Part shown: piece after piece, positions 16,940 through 23,931 of the stretch | Position numbering within the stretch: the first letter of the stretch is position 1 | Layout: every line of letters begins with the position of its first letter | Made by a program: the position numbers and the translations under genes | IMG/VR virus record: IMGVR_UViG_3300000116_000209 | Location: 1 to 24,595 of that record | Source: a virus | Strand: one strand, 5' to 3' | DNA: 24,595 nucleotides | Notes under the pieces: model-generated | What the model saw: the letters and a program-made list of their open reading frames with translations, nothing else | What the model was told of the DNA's origin: nothing | Database searches by the model: none

Positions 16940-18760
16940 TCAGGAGCTAGAGCCTGACTCACCAAGCATACCACGAACGACGACTAGACCGTACATATCT
17001 GGACGAACCATCTTCTTGGCGTAACGGGTCATGACACCCTTACGTGGTACGAAGTCTTCTGGTCCGAAGATTGTTGGAGTAGTCTGTAGTGGGACGTATG
17101 GAGCGTAGACATAGCCGCTTTCAAGGAAGCTGCTACCGCGACGACCAACTAGAATGACGTTACGAAGGAAGTAAGGGTCAACAATGACATCAAACTTCTT
17201 GCTAAGGGAACCAGCCTTAACAGCACCGATTGAACCGGACTCGTCGTCATGAGTTACAGAGGCACGGAAGCCGCTAGTGAACTCAAGGATGTTTGCCATC
17301 TCTGGGCCGAGGACCACAAAGTTAGCACCACCACGAAGAGTCTTACGGTGGATCTGAGCAGAAACATCATTAATGGTCTCAACGAGAGTCTCATACCACT
17401 CAGAAACGGTACCAGTGAAGTCAGGAGCAGCAGCAGCAGCACCAACCTCAGCACCGGTCTCACGGTTAAGGAACATACCTGGAGAACGTGACCAGTAGAA
17501 GGTACCAGCAGTAGCACCGTTTACAAGGTCAGCGAGGATCTCACGGTCAATCTCAAGAGCAATCTGCTCAGAGAGGATCTGGGTAAGCTCAACCTCAGCA
17601 TCGAGGTTGTGGTAAGCGTTAAGATCCTGACCTAGCTCTGGGGTCCACTTGGCCTTGAGCTTCTTGGTCTGAGCGGTAACTGCGATTGAGTCAACCTTGA
17701 TATCAATCTCAGGAATGTTAGCGGTACCTTCTAGTGGGTAACTGTAACTACCGATAGCACCAAGAGCAGTACCAGAACCAACGTCGAGGGCATCAGCTTC
17801 AGGAACCTGAACAGTAAGAGTGCCGTCGCCATTAACAGTAACACCGCTTACGCTCGCTGTGTGGGTAAAGACATAGCGAATAGCCTCATTGCCAGTAGCT
17901 GAATCAGCAGCAGCAACCTTTCTGGTTAGACGACGAACCTGGGTTAGGGTTGAAGTTGGCTGACCACCGGCTGAACCAGTGAATAGGTCAGCAAGTGAAC
18001 CAGTCACCTTGAAAGCAGAAAGGTTATCAAGGTCAGCATTAGCGGTTGTGTGCCTAGAGATATCGACATCAACAACTAGAACTGAACGATCAGCGGTATC
18101 TTGCTCAAGAGCAAGAACATCAATGTCATACTCAATAAGCTTCTTGTTAGCTGCCACCATTGAAGATGAAAGCGGGAAACTACCATTGCTTGGAATAGCA
18201 AGAGAAGCAGTCTGAGCAGTAACTGAACCAGTAGCAGAACCAAAGGCATAACCACGGGCAGAAGTACGAGGACCAGAAAGGTCTACAGCATTAGTGCCAA
18301 CAAGGTCAACACCACCAGTGATTTGGCTACCAACACGGTTAGTACCGTAGATAGAAGCTCCACCCTGAGTAGTAGTGTTACCGAAACGACCACTAGTGTC
18401 AGTGCTTTCACCAAGACCTGGGCCGAAGGTGAAATCTAGGAAGAAGATGAGACCTGATGGCAGGCTCATTGGCTGAACACTAACAAGGTCGTTAGCGATA
18501 AGTCCAGCGAAAACACGACGAACGATTGGGAATGCTACGGTAGCGAAACCTTCGACATTACCACCGGACATGGTGTTAGACTCACGAAGAAGCTCCTTGG
18601 CTTGGTTCTCAAGTAGACGAGCCATTGAGTTACGGTTTCTTTCTGAGTCAAGGCCTTCGAGAAGACCGGTGCGTTCCCACTTCTTGAGTAGGGCATGAGA
18701 CTCTGCTCTCATGTCACGATTAACTACGCCTTCAGTTAATCTTTCAATTAGTCCAGACAT
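16940..18760 (-). CDS. Major capsid protein (gp23-like)
   Basis: The 606-residue product has the T4-type plan. Residues 1-60 form a helical prodomain ending KELLRE, where the (L/I)-x-E rule of the T4 prohead protease predicts cleavage after E60. Then come GFATVAFPIVRRVFAGLIAN (71-90) and VSVQPMSLPSGLIFFLDF, and the HK97-fold core with VTAQTKKLKAKWTPELGQDL (361-380), NAYHNLDAEVELTQILSEQI (381-400) and ALEIDREIL, closely matching gp23. Residues of about 115-345 are longer than in T4 (521 residues in total) and rich in Gly, Ser and Thr, probably a surface insertion domain. The ATG at 18760 has a near-perfect AAGGAGGT four bases upstream. G+C and codon choice are the richest in the window, as for a very abundant protein. 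The gene is cotranscribed with the scaffold before it and stops at a strong terminator. Confidence 0.96.
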   Translation of the reverse strand: MSGLIERLTEGVVNRDMRAESHALLKKWERTGLLEGLDSERNRNSMARLLENQAKELLRESNTMSGGNVEGFATVAFPIVRRVFAGLIANDLVSVQPMSLPSGLIFFLDFTFGPGLGESTDTSGRFGNTTTQGGASIYGTNRVGSQITGGVDLVGTNAVDLSGPRTSARGYAFGSATGSVTAQTASLAIPSNGSFPLSSSMVAANKKLIEYDIDVLALEQDTADRSVLVVDVDISRHTTANADLDNLSAFKVTGSLADLFTGSAGGQPTSTLTQVRRLTRKVAAADSATGNEAIRYVFTHTASVSGVTVNGDGTLTVQVPEADALDVGSGTALGAIGSYSYPLEGTANIPEIDIKVDSIAVTAQTKKLKAKWTPELGQDLNAYHNLDAEVELTQILSEQIALEIDREILADLVNGATAGTFYWSRSPGMFLNRETGAEVGAAAAAPDFTGTVSEWYETLVETINDVSAQIHRKTLRGGANFVVLGPEMANILEFTSGFRASVTHDDESGSIGAVKAGSLSKKFDVIVDPYFLRNVILVGRRGSSFLESGYVYAPYVPLQTTPTIFGPEDFVPRKGVMTRYAKKMVRPDMYGLVVVRGMLGESGSSS

Positions 18761-18779
18761 TTATACCTCCTTATATATG

Positions 18780-20108
18780 TTAAATACCTGCTAGTTTTTT
18801 CCATCGATCTGTAAATGGATCGACAGGCTTCTGGTCTTGATGACGAGAAGCGCGGATTAATTGGCTTGGACGTGAGATTGCTTCGCTAAGTGATTGTGGT
18901 CTACGATTTGGTGTAGACGCCACTGTGCTTTGAAGAGACTCAAATATTGTCTTTGCCTCTTTAACCGAACCAGCTTTGGAAATAGCTTCGACAATTTTAG
19001 TTTTCTGTCGCTCATTCAAGGAGGTATTTCTAAGCACACGGTTCGTGTATAGTAAGCGAGCGTTTGAAACATTGACTTCCTGTAGGTTGTCTTTAGCTTG
19101 TTCCAAAACACTAGCTAATTGTGAAATCTTTTTCTTAAGTGACTTGTTCTCAAAAACAAGTTCTTCTTGGGCTTTCTTCATGGCCTTAATTTCTTCATCA
19201 ACACCAGTTGACTTTCTTGCGGCTAGCCCTCTTTCCATTTGATACTTCTTTTCTTCTGATCTCGATCCAGCCCAGCCAGAGAGATCAGCACCAGTATCAA
19301 CTCTAAGTTTTTCCATAATGGCGTCTGCCATTGCATCAAGAGGATCTTCTTCATCTTCTTCAAACAAAGATTCTAAGTCGCTTTCAGAAAGTTCTAAATT
19401 TTTAGAAACTGGTGAAGCAGCAACCGAACCTCTATCTCTTAGGGACTTAATAATGTCCTCTAGGGCTTGAGCATCCTTTTCTAGTTCTTCGGTGTTGCCA
19501 GCATAAACACCAACTAATTGTTCAACATCAGCAGCATCTCCTGTGATCGAAGCCGCCTTCTGAATAAAGTCAGCTAGCTTGCCGCCTGACTTAATAAAGT
19601 TCATAATTTTGCTAGCAACATCTCCAGCACCTTCAAAAAGATCGTCTTCCTCAAATAAAGAAGCTAAATCTTCTTCGTTAAGATCAATCTCTTCTTCTTC
19701 ATCAAGTTGATTTTCAAGATTCTCGATTGCCTCACGAAGAGCGTCAAGATTGATAGTTACTGGGACTTCATCGTCTTCTTCATTAAGACGAACATCAGAT
19801 TTATCTAGACCATCAGTTGCCGAAAGGGTAAGCTCGTCATCATCTTCGAATAGTTCTTCTCCCTGTGGGCCTCCCATTCCCATTTCTGGTTCTTCTACTC
19901 CACCTTCAGGTGGAACACCGAGATCGCCTCCGAGATCGGCAAAATCTCCTTCCATACCAGGGGGAGCCTCTTCTTGTTCTAAAAGCTTGTCAAGTGTGCT
20001 TTTAACTTCGGAAGAATACTTTTCAATAATAGATGCCTCTGCATTTTTCAATGCTGCTTCTTTCAAAGCCTTGGCATCAACTATTGCCTGTTCTAATAGT
20101 GATGACAT
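18780..20108 (-). CDS. Prohead core scaffolding protein (gp22-like)
   Basis: I use the ATG at 20108, seven bases after AGGAG; the TTG just before it is less likely. The 442-residue product is strongly acidic in its first 260 residues. The C-terminal third has a coiled coil at about 304-358 and then ARLLYTNRVLRNTSLNERQK with TKIVEAISKAGSVKEAKTIF, the helical pattern of T4-type gp22. This protein would form the core around which the capsid assembles and then be degraded by the head protease. A SLFEED motif occurs twice (150-155 and 248-253), with related ELFED near 85 and DLFEG near 157. Each contains L-F-E, which fits the (L/I)-x-E protease consensus. It is longer than T4 gp22 (269). It lies 19 bases ahead of the capsid gene. 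Confidence 0.9.
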   Translation of the reverse strand: MSSLLEQAIVDAKALKEAALKNAEASIIEKYSSEVKSTLDKLLEQEEAPPGMEGDFADLGGDLGVPPEGGVEEPEMGMGGPQGEELFEDDDELTLSATDGLDKSDVRLNEEDDEVPVTINLDALREAIENLENQLDEEEEIDLNEEDLASLFEEDDLFEGAGDVASKIMNFIKSGGKLADFIQKAASITGDAADVEQLVGVYAGNTEELEKDAQALEDIIKSLRDRGSVAASPVSKNLELSESDLESLFEEDEEDPLDAMADAIMEKLRVDTGADLSGWAGSRSEEKKYQMERGLAARKSTGVDEEIKAMKKAQEELVFENKSLKKKISQLASVLEQAKDNLQEVNVSNARLLYTNRVLRNTSLNERQKTKIVEAISKAGSVKEAKTIFESLQSTVASTPNRRPQSLSEAISRPSQLIRASRHQDQKPVDPFTDRWKKLAGI

Positions 20109-20122
20109 CAATTAACTCCTAT

Positions 20123-20130
20123 AAAATAGT
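20123..20130 (-). promoter_or_regulatory. Variant ACTATTTT motif before scaffold gene
   Basis: This is a one-base variant of the recurring octamer, in the 65-base gap between a fibre gene and the scaffold gene. It nearly touches the AGGAG ribosome binding site, so a start point downstream of it would lose that site. The call is therefore weak. Confidence 0.3.
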
Positions 20131-20173
20131 TTTTCACTTTAATTAGTATGATTATAAATCAAAAGTACATTTT

Positions 20174-21241
20174 TTAGAAAGAACCGCTCTTAGCTATAAT
20201 CGTCCATCCATAATTAGCACCACCAAAGTCAGCAGCAATTATTTGTATAAAGGAGCCTTGTGGAGTTAAGTCTATTGAAGATAGCGAATCAATAGTATCA
20301 CTACCAGAAATATGGACGGCACCAGTACCAGTTCTCTTGACTGTAAAAACTATACCTAAGAAGTTGCTTGTTATTGTTGGTAAGCTAGCGGTAGCTACCA
20401 ACGAGTTGTTCATTATAACAATTTCGTCTCCAGCAGATAATGAATAACTGCCTGTCTGTACAGTATGAGAATGAACTCTAGAAAGAGAGGTGGTGAAAAC
20501 ATTTGCGCTTGAGTTAATTGTCAAGTTAGCACTTGAGCCAAACTCATTTGAACTGAAATATTGTATTTGTCCGTTAGAGCCATTTGGTAAAGCAACATAA
20601 TTTGATTGAATATAACTTCCAAGATTTTGTACTGTTGTGTTCTTTGTACTTGATCCGTCATAAACTGTTACCTTATAATCATCTGCTACAGAAGGAGCAG
20701 GAGCTAAGTTATTCACATCGAGACTAAGACCGCTGCTTGTTAGATTTAAACCAGAGTTGGCAGGAAGTTTAATTTTAAGACTATCGCTTAGGTTCTCGAC
20801 ACCATCGCCAAGATTTAAGTCAGCAGCAGAGATGGAATTAAAAAACTGATCGGTTGGTATATTAGTAAGACCAGTGGCGTCTCCATAGAAAGCAGAGCCT
20901 GATATATTTGAAGAAGCTGAAAGAACACCCGCCAAAGTCAAAAGAGAGCCATCGAATGTTAAGTTAACTTCTCCTTGAATTGTACTGGAATCAACAGAAG
21001 TTATAATTCTATTGTTAGATGAACTGTTGTATGTTGACACTGGTGCTGAAGGTAGATTATCTAAGTTAGAGGCATCGCCATAATACACAGAGGCCGAGAC
21101 ACCTTGTGAAGCAGTAATCATACTAGAGAATGTCTTTGTTCCTCCAATTGTTTGATTACTATGGTCATCGACCATATCCTCAATTGTGCCTTGACCGTCA
21201 CCAGAGAATTGAACATTGCCTTTGACAATATTGAATGCCAT
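20174..21241 (-). CDS. Fibre-like virion protein (355 aa)
   Basis: The ATG at 21241 has GGAG seven bases upstream. The start MAFNIVKGNVQFSG resembles that of the 438-residue neighbour (MSYKFQKGDATLDG), suggesting a shared attachment motif. Residues 27-40 read DHSNQTIGGTKTFS, a common phage fibre element, and GxxGQIQYFSSNEFGSSANL near 222-240 matches a similar segment in the 390-residue protein. The last 95 residues (from about 258) form a beta-rich domain shared by all three fibre genes here: a TASLPTI strand, FTVKRTG, then SGSDTIDSLSS and a final YGWTII. Which particle part carries it, head or tail, cannot be told from sequence, although it lies just before scaffold and capsid genes. Confidence 0.7.
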   Translation of the reverse strand: MAFNIVKGNVQFSGDGQGTIEDMVDDHSNQTIGGTKTFSSMITASQGVSASVYYGDASNLDNLPSAPVSTYNSSSNNRIITSVDSSTIQGEVNLTFDGSLLTLAGVLSASSNISGSAFYGDATGLTNIPTDQFFNSISAADLNLGDGVENLSDSLKIKLPANSGLNLTSSGLSLDVNNLAPAPSVADDYKVTVYDGSSTKNTTVQNLGSYIQSNYVALPNGSNGQIQYFSSNEFGSSANLTINSSANVFTTSLSRVHSHTVQTGSYSLSAGDEIVIMNNSLVATASLPTITSNFLGIVFTVKRTGTGAVHISGSDTIDSLSSIDLTPQGSFIQIIAADFGGANYGWTIIAKSGSF

Positions 21242-21272
21242 TTAAAAACTCCATTTTTGTTATTAACGATTA

Positions 21273-21280
21273 TAAATAGT
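21273..21280 (-). promoter_or_regulatory. ACTATTTA motif before 355-residue fibre gene (candidate late promoter)
   Basis: This exact copy lies 31 bases before the ATG and three bases after the T-run of the terminator at 21284-21317. It would drive the 355-residue fibre gene and, by read-through, the scaffold and capsid genes. Confidence 0.55.
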
Positions 21281-21283
21281 CAC

Positions 21284-21317
21284 AAAAAAAGGATGCCCCC
21301 CATAAAGGAGGGCACCC
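21284..21317 (-). terminator. Rho-independent terminator after 438-residue fibre gene
   Basis: The coding strand has GGGTGCCCTCC and GGGGGGCATCC, an 11-bp stem with two G-U pairs around a TTTAT loop, followed by seven T residues. It lies about 33 bases after the fibre gene's stop. Confidence 0.9.
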
Positions 21318-21349
21318 AGGAAAAATCTGAACCTAATCAGAAGATTAGA

Positions 21350-22666
21350 TTAGATGATAGCCCACTGACCTAGACCAGCACCTACAAGTGTAAGTGCTGC
21401 TCCATCAGACTCTAGAACAACTGAAGTTAAACTGCCATCAATGACATCACTACCACCTCTTTGAACAGTGATGTTGTGAGAAGCAGCGTTAGCAGTTTTA
21501 ACGATAACGGTCTTGCCGATATCATTAGAGCCTATTGTTGGGAGAGTAAGGGTGAAAGCACTTGAACCAGATGGACAAATGTTGACACCATAGGCTATAG
21601 TAGCAGCACCTGTACGTTGAGCAACGGCGTGCTTAGCAACAAGAGCACCAGCCTGAAGTTCAAGACCTTCACCAGCAACTGAAGAAGAAAGCTCAAGACC
21701 GAAAGCATCAATAGCAAATTGGTTTGAGTTTACCTGAAGAGCTAGCTCACCAGTGTCAATCTGAAGACCACCGCTGACTTTAAGGTCAAGTGAGAAGACA
21801 CCAGAACCACTAACATAGTCAAGACCATCGCCAGCAGAGACAGCAGAACGAGCACGGGCATCGGTGTAGTAAAGGTTTGAGCCTTCAGAAAGATCACCAG
21901 TGTCGGCAGCAGCCATTTTAGTATCCCAACGAGCATCGGTGTAGTAAAGGTTGGTAGAACCTTCGCTAAGAGCATCGGTATCAAAGCTGTTTAGTTCAGC
22001 AAGCTTGCTAGAAGCAATAGCGCCGGAAAGCATAGCGTTAGTGATACCAGCAGCCTTGACCTGAAGAGCGGAGCCTGAGAATTCAATTGAAGAATCATCA
22101 ACCTCTGAGGTTTGGATGTAATCTTGAGCAAGTTTGCCATCAGAGATGGAGCCAGCAAGCATAGCATCAGTGACGCCAAGGGCATCAACAGAGACAGCAC
22201 CAGAAACAATATCAATACCAGGGCCAGCAGAGAAGTGGCCGCGAACAGCAGCGGCAGAAGCAGCATCAGCAACTCTTGTGGTAACACGGGTATCGGTGTA
22301 GTAAAGGTTAGAGCCTTCAGCAAGATCGCCAGTATCAGCAGCAGCCATCTTGGTATCCCAGCGAGCATCAGTGTAGTAAAGGTTTGAGCCTTCAGTGAGG
22401 TCGCCAGTGTCAAAGCTGTTTAGCTCAGCAAGCTTACTGGAAGCAATAGCACCAGAGAGCATAGCGTTGGTAACGCCAGCAGCTTTGATCTGAAGGGCAT
22501 CGCCAGAGAGTTCCATACCGCCAGCAGCAGCAACAGAAATATCAAGAGAGCCTGAGTTGTTGACAAGGCCGTTACCAGCAAAGCCGGAAGCATCGTCTAC
22601 AGTAATTGTTGAAACAGCGAGAGCACCATCAAGGGTAGCATCGCCTTTTTGAAATTTATATGACAT
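21350..22666 (-). CDS. Repeat-rich fibre-like virion protein (438 aa)
   Basis: The ATG at 22666 follows AGGAGGAT, a strong ribosome binding site. The motif NLYYTD(A/T)R, typical of aquatic phage fibre proteins, occurs four times. A 70-residue unit covering KAAG(V/I)TNAMLSGAIASS, KLAELNSFDT, NLYYTDARWDTKMAAADTGD and a second NLYYTD occurs at 58-127 and again at 201-271, with a degenerate third start (ALGVTDAMLAGSISDGKLA) at 162-180. The C-terminal domain (about 355-438: AFTLTLPTIGSND, KTVIVKTAN, GGSDVIDGS and a final GQWAII) is shared with the two flanking fibre genes. G+C is higher than in those neighbours and codons look optimised, so it may be the abundant fibre. Such repeats normally form trimeric shafts. 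Head or tail location is unknown. Confidence 0.75.
   Translation of the reverse strand: MSYKFQKGDATLDGALAVSTITVDDASGFAGNGLVNNSGSLDISVAAAGGMELSGDALQIKAAGVTNAMLSGAIASSKLAELNSFDTGDLTEGSNLYYTDARWDTKMAAADTGDLAEGSNLYYTDTRVTTRVADAASAAAVRGHFSAGPGIDIVSGAVSVDALGVTDAMLAGSISDGKLAQDYIQTSEVDDSSIEFSGSALQVKAAGITNAMLSGAIASSKLAELNSFDTDALSEGSTNLYYTDARWDTKMAAADTGDLSEGSNLYYTDARARSAVSAGDGLDYVSGSGVFSLDLKVSGGLQIDTGELALQVNSNQFAIDAFGLELSSSVAGEGLELQAGALVAKHAVAQRTGAATIAYGVNICPSGSSAFTLTLPTIGSNDIGKTVIVKTANAASHNITVQRGGSDVIDGSLTSVVLESDGAALTLVGAGLGQWAII
21854..22066 (-). repeat. 70-residue coding repeat, copy 2
   Basis: This covers residues 201-271 of the 438-residue fibre protein. It matches copy 1 (22286-22495) almost throughout, differing by V/I swaps, a one-codon Thr insertion before the first NLYYTD, and changes in the short linker (DALSEGS against GDLTEGS). 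Confidence 0.85.
22286..22495 (-). repeat. 70-residue coding repeat, copy 1
   Basis: This covers residues 58-127 of the 438-residue fibre protein and contains two of its four NLYYTD motifs. The near-identity with copy 2 at protein level, with many shared codons, points to internal duplication. Confidence 0.85.
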
Positions 22667-22701
22667 TTAAAAATATCCTCCTAGAAAAAATGTCAATGAG
22701 A

Positions 22702-22715
22702 GGTGTAGATACACC
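22702..22715. promoter_or_regulatory. Short inverted repeat in fibre intergenic gap
   Basis: GGTGT and ACACC flank an AGAT/ATCT loop in the 92-base gap 22667-22758. This is the only larger gap lacking an ACTATTTA-like motif. A T6 run follows on the coding strand about 11 bases beyond the stem, too far for a standard terminator. It could be a weak terminator or an operator; function is not established. Confidence 0.3.
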
Positions 22716-22758
22716 ATCCCATTACAACATATGTAGTGTTCTCGGAAGGATAAAAACA

Positions 22759-23931
22759 TCACCCAATATAGAATTTTGACGAGCCATCACAATAAAGCAT
22801 CAAAGAAGAATAAGATGATTCTAAAACTACTTGATTTTGATTATCAATTAATTGTGATCCTGACGCTTGGACGAGAACGTTGTATAGGTCGGCTTTTCCG
22901 CCTTCATCCTTGATAACAAAGGCTTGTCCATTTTGTAGCGTTGAAGCATCAGGTAGAGTGACAGTAACTGAAGCACTTGGGGTGAATGAGTCTACTCCGA
23001 TGTAGTAGTTGTCAGATGTGATAGTTTGACTTGAAGAGATTCGTATTCTTTTTACAACCAGTCCAGAATTAAGCTTTACATATTCTCCCTGGAAATTGTG
23101 GGTGTCGTCAGAAGAGTTACCAAAGTTTGTTGAACCAGAAGCATTAATCTCGGTGAGGTTGGTTTGTATAATGTCAAATGTGTTGGCTTGGATAGTACCA
23201 GATACTATTAAAGTTCCTGTTAGCGAAAGGGTGTTGCTGGCATAAACTAAATTTGCTGAACCCGATATACCTCCTGAGCCGGTATGAAACTGAAGAGAGC
23301 CGATTGGCCCTTGGCCTGAAGCATCGCCAGAACCACCACCAGATGTCAATAGAGAGTCAACATAACGACCAACGTAAACAAAAGCATCAACATATACAGG
23401 ATTTTCTGCCGTATTTGATGGAGGATCTTGTTGGAAAAATACACCATTGAAGTAATCAAGTACCCAATCTCTAGCATCAAGGGCAGTGATTTGAGTAAGA
23501 CCGCTCGATGTGTGATAAGTTGTTACAGTATAGCCATTTCCAAAAGAAGGTGGAATTAACTGTAGTTTTCCGTTTGAAGCATTTAACACCGAGTTGTTTG
23601 TGAATGGCGAAATACTAGCCGATGGATTAGAAGAACTTGCTTCATAATCAGAAGGAAGGCTTAGTTCAAAACCTTGATATCTACCACTAGCATCTTTTGT
23701 GCCCTCAATCGGTGTAACATTTAATCTTACTCTCTCAACAGTTCCAGATATGATTGTGTAGAAAGAACTAGAAGTATAAGTTGGTATTGATTCACCAAAT
23801 ACAGTAGAAGCACCAATACTAACATTAGAGCCTAGGTTCTCGTTATAAACTTCTTTTAAGTTAGAAGTTTGTGCTTTTCCCAAGATCTTTTTAAGAGAAA
23901 GATTTAGTTTTGCTGAATCTTCTAAGGCCAT
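22759..23931 (-). CDS. Fibre-like virion protein (390 aa)
   Basis: The ATG at 23931 overlaps the upstream stop by one base (TAATG), so translation is coupled and no strong ribosome binding site is needed. The N-terminal 195 residues form a separate domain, beginning MALEDSAKLNLSLKKILGKA, with QITALDARDWVLDYFNGVFF (147-166) and VYVDAFVYVGRYVDSLL. I have an impression of similar segments in other phage structural proteins but cannot name a family. A Gly/Ser linker (197-206) leads to GQGPIGSLQFHTGSGGISGS with ANLVY, a fibre element, and then the shared C-terminal domain (about 296-390: SVTVTLPDAS, FVIKDEGG, SGSQLIDNQNQ and a final SKFYIG). The N-terminal domain probably anchors to the particle and the C-terminal one forms the tip or trimeriser. 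Confidence 0.65.
   Translation of the reverse strand: MALEDSAKLNLSLKKILGKAQTSNLKEVYNENLGSNVSIGASTVFGESIPTYTSSSFYTIISGTVERVRLNVTPIEGTKDASGRYQGFELSLPSDYEASSSNPSASISPFTNNSVLNASNGKLQLIPPSFGNGYTVTTYHTSSGLTQITALDARDWVLDYFNGVFFQQDPPSNTAENPVYVDAFVYVGRYVDSLLTSGGGSGDASGQGPIGSLQFHTGSGGISGSANLVYASNTLSLTGTLIVSGTIQANTFDIIQTNLTEINASGSTNFGNSSDDTHNFQGEYVKLNSGLVVKRIRISSSQTITSDNYYIGVDSFTPSASVTVTLPDASTLQNGQAFVIKDEGGKADLYNVLVQASGSQLIDNQNQVVLESSYSSLMLYCDGSSKFYIG

Noticed and set aside
21271-21278. TATAAATA on the plus strand, identical to the T4 late promoter
   Set aside because: It would drive transcription against all genes in the window; the reverse reading contains the recurring octamer and fits gene direction, so I scored that instead.
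21991-22413. Second minus-strand frame of 140 codons within the repeat-rich fibre gene
   Set aside because: It is an alternative frame of the same GC-richer repeats, composed of Leu/Thr/Ala runs; the fibre frame has the ribosome binding site and the domain matches.
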